Assembly (NCBI RefSeq): GCF_020131355.1
Contig: NZ_JAHLEL010000085.1
Coordinates: forward strand, 62,001 to 126,000
Origin: Pseudonocardia sp. ICBG1293
Lineage (GTDB): Bacteria > Actinomycetota > Actinomycetes > Mycobacteriales > Pseudonocardiaceae
Direction of reading: 5' to 3'
DNA: 64,000 nucleotides
Every line of letters starts with the position of its first letter. The stretch's first letter is position 1. Both the position numbers and the translations under genes were made by a program. A model generated the notes under the pieces. The model searched no databases, was not told where the DNA came from, and saw only the letters and a list, made by a program, of their open reading frames with translations. This document shows, piece after piece, positions 26,068 through 36,204 of the stretch.

Positions 26068-27408
26068 ATGGCGGTGGTGACCCTAGCCGAGCGCGGCGAC
26101 CTCTCCGATGCCGCGAGGCGGTTCCTCGGGACGGAGTCCGGATCGGCCGTCCTCCTGGTGGGCGCGGCCGTCGTCGCACTGGTGTGGGCCAATCTCGGCG
26201 CCGGGTACGAGTCGTTCTGGCACACCGGTCTGGCCGTGTCCTTCGGCGACACCGCGCTCGACCTCGACCTGCGGCACTGGGTCAACGACGGCCTGATGGT
26301 GCTGTTCTTCCTGTCGGTCGGGCTGGAGATAGCCCGCGAGACGACGCTGGGGGAGCTGCGCGGCTTCCGTGCCCTGGCCGCACCGGCCGCGGCCGCGCTG
26401 GGTGGACTCGTCGTGCCCGCCCTGTTCTTCCTCGCGCTCAACGCCGGCGGTGAGGCGGCGGGGGCCTGGGGCATCGCGATCTCCACCGACACCGCGGTGA
26501 TGCTCGGGGTGCTGGCCCTGCTCGGGCCGCGCTGCCCGGACCAGCTGCGGGTGTTCCTGCTGGCCCTGGCCATCGTCGACGACATCGGCGCGGTCCTGGC
26601 GATCGCGTTGTTCTACACCGACGAGGTCGACCTGCTCGCACTGCTGCTCGCCGTCGTGCTGCTCGCCGGGCTGCTGGCGCTGCGCTGGGTGCGGTTCTGG
26701 CGGACGCCGTTCTACGCGGTCGTCGGGATCCTGTGCTGGGTCGCGGTGCTGCGCTCGGGGGTGCACCCGAGCGTCGTCGGCGTCGCCCTCGGGCTGCTGG
26801 TCAACGCCTACGCACCGCGCCGCACCGAGATGGTCGAGGCGGTGCGGATCGGCAAGAACTTCCTGCTCGACCCGACCCCGGAGCGGGCCCGCACCGCCCG
26901 CGCGGTCGCGGTCGCCGCCGTCTCGCCGAACGAGCGGCTGCAGCAGGCGATCCAGCCGTGGAGCAGCTACGTCATCGTGCCGCTGTTCGTGCTCGCCAAT
27001 GCCGGGGTGGTGCTGTCGTCGGAGACCCTGTCGGCCGCGGCGACGTCGATGCTCACCTGGGGCATCGTGCTCGGCCTGGTCGTGGGCAAGCCGATCGGCG
27101 TCGCCGCCGCGACCTGGATCGCGCTGCGCACCGGGCTGGGTCGGGTGCCCGACACGCTGCGCTGGGGGCAGCTCATGGGCGGTGCCGCGCTGTCGGGCAT
27201 CGGGTTCACCGTGGCCCTGTTCGTCACCGAGCTCGCGCTCACCGACGAGCTGCTCATCGCCGAGGCCAAGATCGGGATCCTGACCGGTTCGGTGCTGGCC
27301 GCCCTGTCGGGCTGGCTGGTCTTCCGGCTGGCGGGGGAGCGGGGCGGGCAGTGCGCCCCGAGCGGGCTGCCGACCCTGCCGCCGCGGCCGTGGCGCCCGG
27401 TCGACTGA
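26068..27408 (+). CDS. nhaA: Na+/H+ antiporter NhaA
   Basis: 446 residues from an ATG preceded by AGGA. NhaA hallmarks are present: WVNDGLMVLFFLSVGLEIARE, ISTDTAVMLGVLALLG, the paired aspartates of the transport site in LAIVDDIGAVLAIALFY (D171, D172), and GKPIGVAAATW. About eleven membrane helices are expected. It expels sodium in exchange for protons at the plasma membrane. The length is somewhat above that of E. coli NhaA because of N- and C-terminal tails. It is divergent from the DsbA-like gene; in several actinobacteria these genes are neighbours or fused. Confidence 0.93.
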   Translation: MAVVTLAERGDLSDAARRFLGTESGSAVLLVGAAVVALVWANLGAGYESFWHTGLAVSFGDTALDLDLRHWVNDGLMVLFFLSVGLEIARETTLGELRGFRALAAPAAAALGGLVVPALFFLALNAGGEAAGAWGIAISTDTAVMLGVLALLGPRCPDQLRVFLLALAIVDDIGAVLAIALFYTDEVDLLALLLAVVLLAGLLALRWVRFWRTPFYAVVGILCWVAVLRSGVHPSVVGVALGLLVNAYAPRRTEMVEAVRIGKNFLLDPTPERARTARAVAVAAVSPNERLQQAIQPWSSYVIVPLFVLANAGVVLSSETLSAAATSMLTWGIVLGLVVGKPIGVAAATWIALRTGLGRVPDTLRWGQLMGGAALSGIGFTVALFVTELALTDELLIAEAKIGILTGSVLAALSGWLVFRLAGERGGQCAPSGLPTLPPRPWRPVD

Positions 27409-27482
27409 GCTCCGTGGTCCTACGGAGGTCCGTCGGCTCCACACGGGCCAGGGTGGCGGGGAACCGAGGAGAGGGGACTCCC

Positions 27483-27932
27483 GTGTCCAGCGCACTGCGC
27501 GCCATCCCGGTGGGGCTGCTCGCCGGGCTCTGCGCGACCGTCGTCGCCTGGTTCCTGATCGGCGACGTCAGCCCCGCACCCGATCTCGCCGGCGGGATCC
27601 GGGCCTACGACCCGCCCGTACTGCCGTGGCCGGTCGGCGTGCTCGCCGGGGCGGGACTGGTGGCCTGCGCCGCCGCGGTCGTCCGGCGGTGGGCCGTGGC
27701 GTCACCGGTGGTGCTGTGCGTCCTGGCGGGCCTGCTGGTCGGCTGGGCCGGGCGGGTCATGACGGCCGCGTCGATCGGCGCGAACATCGGCGGTGGCCTG
27801 ATGCTGCTGATCGGGTTGCCGCTGGCCGGGATCCTGGTCCTGGTCGCGGTGGTGACCGCGCTGGTCGTCGCCCGGCGGGCTCAGAGGGACGCGAGGATGT
27901 CGAAGCCCGACCCGTCGGCGACGGCCATGTAG
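27483..27932 (+). CDS. Four-helix membrane protein of unknown function
   Basis: 149 residues from a GTG after GAGGAGAGGGG. Four hydrophobic segments alternate with short loops (GLLAGLCATVVAWFLIG, PWPVGVLAGAGLVACAAAVV, ASPVVLCVLAGLLVGWAG, GGGLMLLIGLPLAGILVLVAVV). The C-terminus is charged and overlaps the convergent binding-protein gene by about 50 bases. No family is recognised. It follows nhaA after 74 bases and may share its transcript. Confidence 0.7.
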   Translation: MSSALRAIPVGLLAGLCATVVAWFLIGDVSPAPDLAGGIRAYDPPVLPWPVGVLAGAGLVACAAAVVRRWAVASPVVLCVLAGLLVGWAGRVMTAASIGANIGGGLMLLIGLPLAGILVLVAVVTALVVARRAQRDARMSKPDPSATAM

Positions 27933-28945
27933 ATGCGCTGCTCGGCGCGGCCGTCGCGCGCGGTCACCGGTCCGCGCGGGCCGACGTAGCAGCACCGTCC
28001 GGCGGCCTCGGCCAGCCGGATCGCGTCGGTGGTGCCGACCCGGTTCGCCAGGGCGGCGAGGACCCCGACGCCCTCGTAGCAGGACTCGCCGGGAGCACAC
28101 GGCAGCGGGGCGCCGGGGCCGAACCGGCGGGCGTAACGGGCACCGAAGGCCAGACTCTCCGCGGTCGGCAGCGCCTCGAAGTAGCCCGCGGCGGTGAACA
28201 CGTCCTGCGATGAGCCCGCCCCGGTGGAGGCGAGCATGCTCTCGTCCATCAGCGGGGAGAACCGGGCGAAGCGGCCCTCCAGCCCGCGCCGGGCGAACTC
28301 CTGGTGGAAGGCGACGGCGTCGGAGCCGACCAGCAGCGTCAGGACGCCGTCGACGTCGGTGCGGGCCAGGTCGTCGAGCACCGCCCGGTGGTCGGAGGTG
28401 CCGCGCGGGACGAACCGGGTGTGGTCCAGCGTCGGGCCGGTCGGGCCGTCCAGGGCGCAGCGGGTCCGCGCGAGCGACCGGTGGGGCCACCGGTAGTCGT
28501 TACCGATCACCGCCCAGCGCCGGACCCCGATCTCCGCGGCCATCCACCGCAGCGCCGGGGTCAGCTGGATGTCCGGGGTCTCACCGATCGGGACGACCCC
28601 CGGGGTGGTCTCGCCGCCCTCGTAGAGCGCGGTGAACACGTAGGGCGCCAGCCCGCGCAGCGCCGCTGCGAGCCGCACCCGCACCGGGGAGATGTGCCAG
28701 CCGACGACGGCGTCGATCGCCCCGGTCCGCGCGGCCTGCGCGACCGTGGTCGCGACCTGTTCCGGAGCTCCCGACCCGTCGAGGATCCGCAGGCGGACGG
28801 GCCGGTCGAGGACCCCGCCCGCCGCGTTCAGCTCCTCCACGGCCAGCCGGGCGCAGAGGATGCACGAGGGACCGTAGATCGCGTCGGAGCCGGCCGAGGG
28901 CACGACGAGGCCGACGGTGAACGACGGGCTCGCGGTCGACGGCAT
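27881..28945 (-). CDS. AmiC/UrtA-like ligand-binding protein without signal peptide
   Basis: 354 residues from the ATG at 28945. The type I periplasmic-binding fold of the amide/urea branch is visible: FTVGLVVPSAGSDAIYGPSCILCARLAVEELNAAGG, VVGWHISPVRVRLAAAL, GETPDIQLTPALRWMA, RWAVIGNDYRWPHRS, YFEALPTAESLAFGARY. There is no signal peptide or lipobox, which suggests a cytoplasmic sensor like AmiC (partner of ANTAR antiterminator AmiR) rather than a transporter component. No ANTAR gene or ABC permease is adjacent, so the partner is unknown. Confidence 0.8.
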   Translation of the reverse strand: MPSTASPSFTVGLVVPSAGSDAIYGPSCILCARLAVEELNAAGGVLDRPVRLRILDGSGAPEQVATTVAQAARTGAIDAVVGWHISPVRVRLAAALRGLAPYVFTALYEGGETTPGVVPIGETPDIQLTPALRWMAAEIGVRRWAVIGNDYRWPHRSLARTRCALDGPTGPTLDHTRFVPRGTSDHRAVLDDLARTDVDGVLTLLVGSDAVAFHQEFARRGLEGRFARFSPLMDESMLASTGAGSSQDVFTAAGYFEALPTAESLAFGARYARRFGPGAPLPCAPGESCYEGVGVLAALANRVGTTDAIRLAEAAGRCCYVGPRGPVTARDGRAEQRIYMAVADGSGFDILASL

Positions 28946-29243
28946 CGGAGTCACCCCCCCAGGCCTCGAGGACCGGAACGCCGGCGCGGTGCGGGGTGTT
29001 CCCGGCGTCACACCCGTACCCCCGTGGCCGCGCGAAAGCTGCAGGTCGGCGGCGGGGTCGGGCCGCTGCCGGCGGTGGTTCGGCAGGTCGGCGGCGGTGC
29101 CACACCTCCGGGTGATCGCGGAGGGGCCCGGGTTGTCCGGTTCCCGGCCGGGGGCTGGCAGGGTGGCCGGCACACCGCGGACCCTCGTCCGGCGGTACCG
29201 GAACGCGGCCACCGTGTGCCGCGGTCCCGAGGAGAGGAACTCG

Positions 29244-29633
29244 ATGTCGCAGCCGTACGCCGGTGGCTCCGCGCCCACACCGCCCGACAGCAGCCGGATC
29301 GCAGCGATCCTGGCCCACCTGTCCGCGCCGATCGCCGCGGTGCTGAGTGCCGGACTGTTGAGCCTGGTCGGCCCGCTGCTGGTCTGGTTGGTCAAGAAGG
29401 AGGACCCGTTCGCGCGCCGGGCCGCGGCGGGGGCGTTCAACTTCAACCTGACGTTCTGGGTGCTCTTCATCGTCAGCTGGATCCTGATCTTCACCGTGGT
29501 CGGCATCGTCGTGGCGATCCCGCTCATGATCGTGCTGTTCGTGGTGTCGGCGTGGTGCCACATCAAGGGAGCGGTGCGGGCGTCGAACAACCGGACCTAC
29601 GACTACCCCTTCCAGCTCCGGGTGCTGTCCTGA
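29244..29633 (+). CDS. DUF4870 membrane protein
   Basis: 129 residues from an ATG preceded by GAGGAGAGG. A proline-rich start leads to ILAHLSAPIAAVLSAGLLSLVGPLLVWLVKKEDPFARRAAAGAFNFN in outline and two further hydrophobic segments, the layout of the DUF4870 (Tic20-like) family with three to four helices. The function is unknown. It stands alone after about 300 bp without a gene. Confidence 0.82.
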   Translation: MSQPYAGGSAPTPPDSSRIAAILAHLSAPIAAVLSAGLLSLVGPLLVWLVKKEDPFARRAAAGAFNFNLTFWVLFIVSWILIFTVVGIVVAIPLMIVLFVVSAWCHIKGAVRASNNRTYDYPFQLRVLS

Positions 29634-29783
29634 CACCGCGCCGCGATCGTCCGTAGTGGAAGCGCCCGGCGCGGACCCGGACGCGTCCCGCGGGCCCGGC
29701 GCGGCCGCCGGTGGGCCCGCGTGCGTCGAGGTGGGGCGTACTGTTCGTGCAGTCCACCGCCGACCTCGCCCCGGGTGGCACAC

Positions 29784-30569
29784 GTGAAGGCACGGAACCC
29801 CCTCGACGCCGTACGCGATCGACTGCGGCTCCCCCCGGCGTCGGGAGGGCGGCCCGGGACCTCCGCGGACCGGCTGGTCCCGTACGACGACGCCGTACAG
29901 GCCCTCGGTCGTGACGGCGACATGGTGGAGTACCCCGACGACGTCCGCGTCGAGCGGATCGTCGGCACCGTCGGACGGGCCGACGACTTCGACGCCGAGT
30001 TCCGGCTGCGCAACCCGCAGCTGCGCGCACGGTGGGACGCGGTCGCCGAGCTGATGGCCCGGCCGGGCCAGGTGGTCGCGCGGGTCGAGCTGCTGCGGCT
30101 GGGGGAGATGTACTTCGTCGTCGACGGTCACCACCGGGTGTCGGTCGCCCGGGCACGCGGTGTCGTCGCCGTCCCGGCCCGTGTCCGATGGGTCTGCACC
30201 GTCGCCTACGCGATGGCGTGCCTGCGTGCGATGCACCTGCCCAGCAAGGCCGCCGAGCGTGAGTTCCTCAGCCGCATCCCGCTGCCCGACCCGGTCCGGA
30301 CCGAGCTGTGGCTCGACCGCACCGCGGACTGGATGCGGCTGGCCGACGCCGCCGAGGCGTGGGCCTTCCGCGAGACCCTGCGCGGCGCACCGCTGCCCGA
30401 CCGCCACACTCTGGCCGCACGCTGGTGGGAGGACGAGGTGACCCCGCTGGTGCACCACCTCCGCCGGGCGGGCGTCGGGGTCGGCCTGCGTGACATCCAG
30501 CTCTACGCGGCCGCGACGGCCGCCTGCGACCGACGTGGCGCGAGCCGCTGGCCCTCGGTGGCCCCCTGA
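29784..30569 (+). CDS. ParB-N-domain-like protein
   Basis: 261 residues from a GTG. The central motif YFVVDGHHRVSVARARG (about residues 112-128) is the nucleotide-binding signature of the ParB/sulfiredoxin N-terminal fold, but the helix-turn-helix and dimer domains of true ParB are absent and the C-terminal half is unlike ParB. It is therefore an orphan ParB-like protein, possibly an NTP-binding regulator, rather than a chromosome-segregation factor. It precedes the tRNA-Pro gene on the opposite strand. Confidence 0.7.
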   Translation: MKARNPLDAVRDRLRLPPASGGRPGTSADRLVPYDDAVQALGRDGDMVEYPDDVRVERIVGTVGRADDFDAEFRLRNPQLRARWDAVAELMARPGQVVARVELLRLGEMYFVVDGHHRVSVARARGVVAVPARVRWVCTVAYAMACLRAMHLPSKAAEREFLSRIPLPDPVRTELWLDRTADWMRLADAAEAWAFRETLRGAPLPDRHTLAARWWEDEVTPLVHHLRRAGVGVGLRDIQLYAAATAACDRRGASRWPSVAP

Positions 30570-30719
30570 GGAGGGACCTGTCGGAGGTCGTGGTCGCACG
30601 TTCGGCCGACGACGTCCTGGTCCGCCGGACACCCGGCACGACGCCGGCGCGGGTACCCCGCTGTCGGCGGCCGCTGTCGGCCGCATCGTGAACGCCGCTC
30701 GCGGCGACGTTTCCGCTGG

Positions 30720-30793
30720 TCGGGGTGGCGGGATTTGAACCCACGGCCCCTCGCTCCCAAAGCGAGTGCGCTACCAAGCTGCGCCACACCCCG
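30720..30793 (-). tRNA. tRNA-Pro(TGG)
   Basis: Complete 74-base cloverleaf on the minus strand: acceptor CGGGGTG/CACCCCG plus A discriminator, D arm GCGCAGCTTGGTAGCGC, anticodon stem CTCGC/GCGAG with loop TTTGGGA (anticodon TGG), and T arm with GGTTCAAAT. CCA is not encoded. Confidence 0.95.
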
Positions 30794-30899
30794 TCGTACG
30801 CAGTGTATCCCCGGCCCCGCCCGGTCCGGCCGCCCCGTCGTGCCCGGGTGTGTCCCGCGCGACAACACGGAGGCGTTGATCCGTTCGCCGCCGTTTTCC

Positions 30900-30918
30900 T
30901 AAGGTAAGCCTTCCCTTA
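30900..30918 (+). promoter_or_regulatory. Candidate DtxR/IdeR iron box
   Basis: TAAGGTAAGCCTTCCCTTA matches the 19-bp DtxR/IdeR consensus (TTAGGTTAGSCTAACCTAA) at 14 positions and is itself a near-palindrome. It lies 18 bases before the GTG of the glutamate-synthase-like gene, where a bound repressor would block transcription when iron is sufficient. Confidence 0.6.
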
Positions 30919-30935
30919 GTGAAGGAGGCTGCCAC

Positions 30936-33900
30936 GTGAGACCGCCCGGGCTGCACGACCCCACGGCCGAGCACTCCAGCTGTGGTGTCGGCCTGATCGT
31001 CCGCAAGGACGGGGTGCAGACCCACGACGTGCTCACACTCGCCCATCGTGCCCTGTGCGCGGTGCCGCACCGCGGCGGCATGTCCGCCGAGGGCGTCGGT
31101 GACGGCGGCGGGGTCTCGGTGGACCTGTCGGTCCCGTTCTTCTCGCAGCTGGTCGGCCGGGAGCTGGCGCCGGGCCGCTTCGCCGTCGGCAACTTCTTCC
31201 TGCCCGCCGACCCGGAGCGGGCCGCCGCCGCGGCGTCGCTGGTCACGCTCACCCTGACCGCGCACGGCGGCACCGTCCTGGCCGTCCGTGACGTCCCGGT
31301 CGACCCGTCGGTGCTGCGTCCCGCCGCGGTGGGGCAGCAGCTCCCGGTGCGGCAGTGGGTCGTCGAGGTGCCGGGCGGCGGCGATCCCGAGCGACTCGCG
31401 CACCGGATGCTGCTCGACGTCGAGGCGGTCGCCTACACCGACGAGACCGTCGCCGGGCTGTACCCGCTGAGCCTGTCCACCCGCACCCAGGTCCTCAAGG
31501 GACGGTTGAACTCCTGGGAGGTGGTGCCGTACTTCACCGACCTCACCGATCCCGCGCACGCGGTGCGCAGCCTCTACTTCCACACCCGCTTCTCCACCAA
31601 CACCGACCCGCACCCGTCGATGGCGCAGCCGTTCCGGCTGCTCGCCCACAACGGCGAGCTCAACACCGACCGTAAGAACCGCATCGCCGACGAGGCGCTG
31701 GCCCGCGCGCGGGGCGGGCGCATCGTGCGCCCGCCGGGGCAGTCCGACAGCGCCCGGTTCGACCAGACCCTGCACGCCCGCGTCGCCGGCGACGGGCTGG
31801 GCCTGGTCGCTGCCGTCGTCGCCGCGATGCCCCCGGCCTGGGAGAACGACACCACGCTGCCCGCCTCGGTGCGCGCGATGCTGGAGTACCGGTCGCTGAC
31901 CGAGGAGATCAACGACGGCCCGGCCGCGCTGGTGTTCTCCGACGGCGAGGTCGTCGGTGCCCGGCTCGACCGGCTCGGCCTGCGGCCGCTGCGCACCTGC
32001 GAGACCGCGGACTACCTGACGGTGTCCTCGGAGGCGGGCCAGTTCCCGTTCCCCGCCCACGACGTGCTGCGCCGCGGCCGCATCGAGGCCGGCGGGATGC
32101 TCTGGTGGAGCACCCGGGAGAAGCGGTCCTACGACACCGCGCAGACCCTGGCGCTGCTCGCCGCCCGCGCCGACCACGAGGCCCTGCTCGCGACGGCCCG
32201 CACCCCGGCCGCCGCGCTCCCGCCCGCCGCCACCGGGCCCGGCCCGGACGGCGACCTGACGGTGCCCCAGCGCTACGCCGCCTACGGTCTCGACGCCGAG
32301 GCGTTCCGGCTCCTGCTCGACCCGATGCTCGACACCGGCACCGAACGGGTCTCCGCGATGGGCTACGGCAACGCCGTCAACGCCTTCACCGGGCGCGAGG
32401 GCGGTGTCGCGCACTACTTCTCGCAGCGGTTCGCACAGGTCACGAACCCGCCCCTGGACCCCATCCGCGAGGCCGACGGCATGACCCTGCGCGTCGCGCT
32501 CGGCGCCCGTCCCGTCGACGACGGCCCGTTCCACCGGATCGTCCTGGACTCGCCCGTCCTCGACCCCGACGGGCTCGCCCGCCTGGGCGGGCAGCACATC
32601 GTCCCGGTCGCGACGATCGCGTTGCTGCACGAGCCCGGCACGCTGCGGGCCGCGGTGGAGTCGCTGTGCACCGAGGTCGTCGCCTTCGCCCGCGACGGCG
32701 GCGGCATCGCCGTCCTCGACGACCGCGCCGTGTCCCGCGACCGCGCCGCCGTGCCGGCCGTGCTCGCCGTCGCCGCGGTGAACCGCGCCCTGGTCGACGC
32801 CGGGCTGCGGCCCGCGGTCTCGCTGGTCGTCGCCACCGGCCAGGTGTGCTCGGCGCACCACCTCGCCGTCCTGCTCGGGTTCGGCGCCTCGGCCGTGCAC
32901 CCGCACACCGCCGCGCTGCGCGCCGTGGAACAGCATCCCGGCGACCCGGCCGCCGCGTTCGCCCGCTTCCGCGCCGCCGCGGAGAAGTCGCTGCTCAAGA
33001 CGATGGCGCGGATCGGGCTGTGCACCGCGGAGAGCTACGTCGGCGGCGAGTTCTTCGAGGCCGCCTACCTCGACACCGCCGACCCGGTGCTCGCCCGCTG
33101 GTTCCCCGAGGTCGACGCGCCGGTCGGCGGCGCCGGGTTCGCCGACCTCGAGCGGTCCGTGCGCGACTGGCACGCCCGGGCCCTGACCGTCACCGGCATC
33201 GACGACCTGCCGCAGCTCGGCCTGTTCAAGGAACGCTCCGACGGCGCCGGGCACTCCTTCGGCGCCGCCGCCGTCACCGCGTTCACCGGCCTCGTCGACG
33301 AGCGCGCCGGGCTCACCGCCGCTCCCGTCGACCGCGCGCTGCGGCTGCTCCCGCTCACCTCGCTCACCGACGCCTTCGGCCTGGACGACGAGGCCTACCA
33401 GCACACCGGCCTCGCCCCGCTGACCGCCGGGCAGATCGACGCCGCCGTCGTCACCCCCGGCTACCGCGCGTTCGTCCGCACGGTCACCGCCGAGCGGGAG
33501 CGGCGCCCGTCCGCGCTGCGCGACGTCCTCGTGCTCCCGCCGGACCTGCGCGACGGGCGGCCGGCCACCGCGCTCGACCGGATCGACCCGCACGGCAACG
33601 CCTGCATCGCGGTGCGCGGGCTGCGCCGTGACGGCGACCTGCTGCACGTCGACGGCGACGCCACCGGGCTCGCCGACCGGCTCACCGACCGGTTCGGCGC
33701 GACCGTGCAGCGCCCCGACCGCAGCACGCTGCGGGTGACCGACCCCGGTACGGCGGCGGACTGGCTGGACCTGCTCGTCACCGCGCCCGACCCCGTCCCG
33801 CAGGCGCAGGTGCAGCCCGCCTCCGAGATCACCCGCACCTTCGCGTCGGGCGCCATGAGCCACGGCGCGCTCGTGGCCGGAGCGCACGAGGCCGTCGCGC

Positions 33901-36204
33901 ACGGCACCAACATGGTCGGCGCACTGTCCAACTGCGGCGAGGGCGGCGAGTCCCGCAGCCGATTCGGCACCGTCCGGGGCTCGCGCATCAAGCAGTTCGC
34001 CTCCGGCCGCTTCGGGGTGTGGGCGGGCTACCTCGCCGACCCGGTGCTGGAGCAGATCGAGATCAAGATCGCGCAGGGTGCCAAGCCCGGCGAGGGCGGC
34101 CAGCTGCCGGGCGCCAAGGTGACCGTCGACATCGCCGCCGCGCGCGGCGCCACGCCCGGCGTCGAGCTGGTGTCCCCGCCGCCGCACCACGACACCTACT
34201 CCATCGAGGACCTCGCCCAGCTCATCCACGACGCCACCGCCGCCCGGGTGCGGGTCGTGGTCAAACTGGTGTCCTCGGAGGGCATCGGCACGATCGCCGT
34301 CGGCGTCGCGAAGGCCGGGGCGCACGTCATCAACGTCGCCGGCAACACCGGTGGCACCGGAGCCGCGAACGTCACCAGCCTCAAGTTCGCCGGGCGCTCC
34401 GCCGAGCTGGGGGTCGCCGAGGTGCACCAGGCGCTGTCCGCGCACGGGCTGCGCGACGCCGTCGAGCTGCGCTGCTCCGGGGCACACCAGACCGGCGGCG
34501 ACGTCGTCGTCTCCGCGCTGCTCGGTGCCGACGGCTTCGAGTTCGGGACGACCGCGCTGATGATGCTGCGCTGCGTCATGGCGAAGAACTGCAACGTGAA
34601 GTGCCCCGCCGGGATCACCACCGACGCCGACGCCTTCGACGGCGACCCGCGCGCACTGGCCCAGTACCTGCTCGGCGTCGCCCACGAGGTCCGCGAGATC
34701 CTGGCCGGGCTGGGGCTGCGCAGCCTGCGCGAGGCCCGCGGCCGCGCCGACCTGCTCCACCTGGCGCGGCACCCGTCGCTGGTCGGGCGGCTCGACCTGC
34801 GCCGGCTGCTGCAGCGCGTCACGACCCCGCAGGTCCCCGACCCGGTGCGGGTCGGCACCGACCACACCCACGACGAGCGGTGGTCGGCGACCGTGCGCGC
34901 CGCGCTCACGGCGGGACAGCGCGGCGTCGACATCGACGGCGGCGAGCTCGGCAACCGCCACCGCTCGGTCGGCGGGCGCCTCGCCGTCGACATCGAGCGG
35001 ATGCTGGAGCACGAGCGCGTCCCCGGCGCCGTGCTCGTCGACGACCGCGGCCGCCGCTTCCTGCCCGACCGCTACGTCCGGGTGCGCACCCACGGCGCCG
35101 CCGGGCAGTCGTTCGGGCTGTTCTGCAACGACGGCATGTGGCTGGAGCACACCGGCACGGCCAACGACGGCGTCGGCAAGGCCGCCTGTGGCGGGACCGT
35201 CGCGGTCCGCTCGCCCGCCCCGGCCCACGACCCCGTGCCCGGCGCGAACGTGCTCGTCGGCAACTTCGCCCTGTTCGGCGCCACCGGCGGACGGTTGTTC
35301 GTCGAGGGGGAGGTCGGCGACCGGTTCGCGGTGCGCAACTCCGGGGCGAGTGCCGTCGTCGAGGGGCTCGGCGACTTCGGCTGCGAGTACATGACCGGCG
35401 GCGCGGTGCTCAACCTCGGTGCCGCGGGCTCCGGTCTGGGCAACGGCATGTCCGGCGGGTTCCTCTACCAGTACGACCCGGACCAGACGGTCGCGTTCAG
35501 CACCGACTCGGTCGACGTCGCCCCCCGTCGCCGGGTTCCACGAGACCGCGGTGCGGCTGCTCCTCGGGTGGCACGCCGAGGCCACCGGATCGCCGCTCGC
35601 GACCCGCCTGCTCGGCGACTTCGACCGCGCCCGCGCGCACCTGCTCGTCGCCACCCCGCGCGCACTGCGCCTCTACCAGGACGCCGGGGAGATCCTCGCC
35701 GCCCGCACCCGTCGCGAGCTCGTCGACGAGCTCGCCACCGCCCTGGCCGCGCACCAGCTGCGCCGGCACAAGCTCGCCCAGCGCGACGGCGTCCCCGTCG
35801 CGTCCGGGGCCGTACCCGAGGCCGCCGGGGAGGAGATGTTCGCCCTGCTCAACGGACTGACCGTGCAGACCGTCGCGGAGGAGATCGCCGCCCGGCGCGG
35901 CGTGCCCGCCCGCACCCTGCTGCTCACCGAGGACGGCGCCGTCCGCGCGCGCCTGGTGCGCTACGCCCGCGACGCACTGGCCGGCTACCCCGACGACGAG
36001 CTCGCCGTGCTCGTCTCCGACAAGCGCGTCGGGGACCTCAAGAGGTCGCTGGCCCGGCGCGACGTCTACAGCACCGACAGCCCCGGCACCTTCGGCTGGA
36101 TCCTGGCCCAGGACGCCGCCAACACCGAGCGCCTCGGCCGCATCCCTGGCTTCGAGGAGCTGTTCGCCGCCCGCGCCGCCCCGGACCTGGTGGGAGCACC
36201 GTGA
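30936..36204 (+). pseudogene. Glutamate synthase large-subunit-like protein, frameshifted in a C6 run
   Basis: GTG start with GAAGGAGG. Coding potential runs about 1,750 residues: the amidotransferase domain with nucleophile C16 after a 15-residue propeptide (SSCGVGLIV, LAHNGELNTDRKNR), a central domain, the FMN domain (GAKPGEGGQLPGAKV, HHDTYSIEDLAQL), a cysteine cluster CVMAKNCNVKC, and the GXGXG helix (ANDGVGKAACGGT, GNGMSGGFLY). At 35521-35526 a C6 run has one base too many; removing it joins VDVAP to VAGFHETAVRLLL. About 220 further residues follow, longer than ordinary GltB. The cysteine spacing (x5, x3) differs from the usual x5, x4. The product may make glutamate from glutamine and 2-oxoglutarate, but the long tail and the partner gene make a changed reaction possible. 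The frameshift may be a consensus error. Confidence 0.8.

Noticed and set aside
29784..30569. A true ParB partition protein
   Set aside because: Only the ParB-N nucleotide motif is present; the helix-turn-helix and dimer domains are absent and no parA or parS is seen nearby.
30771..35654. A 1,627-residue open frame on the minus strand opposite the GltB-like gene
   Set aside because: It is the GC-driven antisense shadow: composition is arginine/glycine/valine-rich without motifs, while the plus strand holds clear GltB domains. It also runs through tRNA-Pro.
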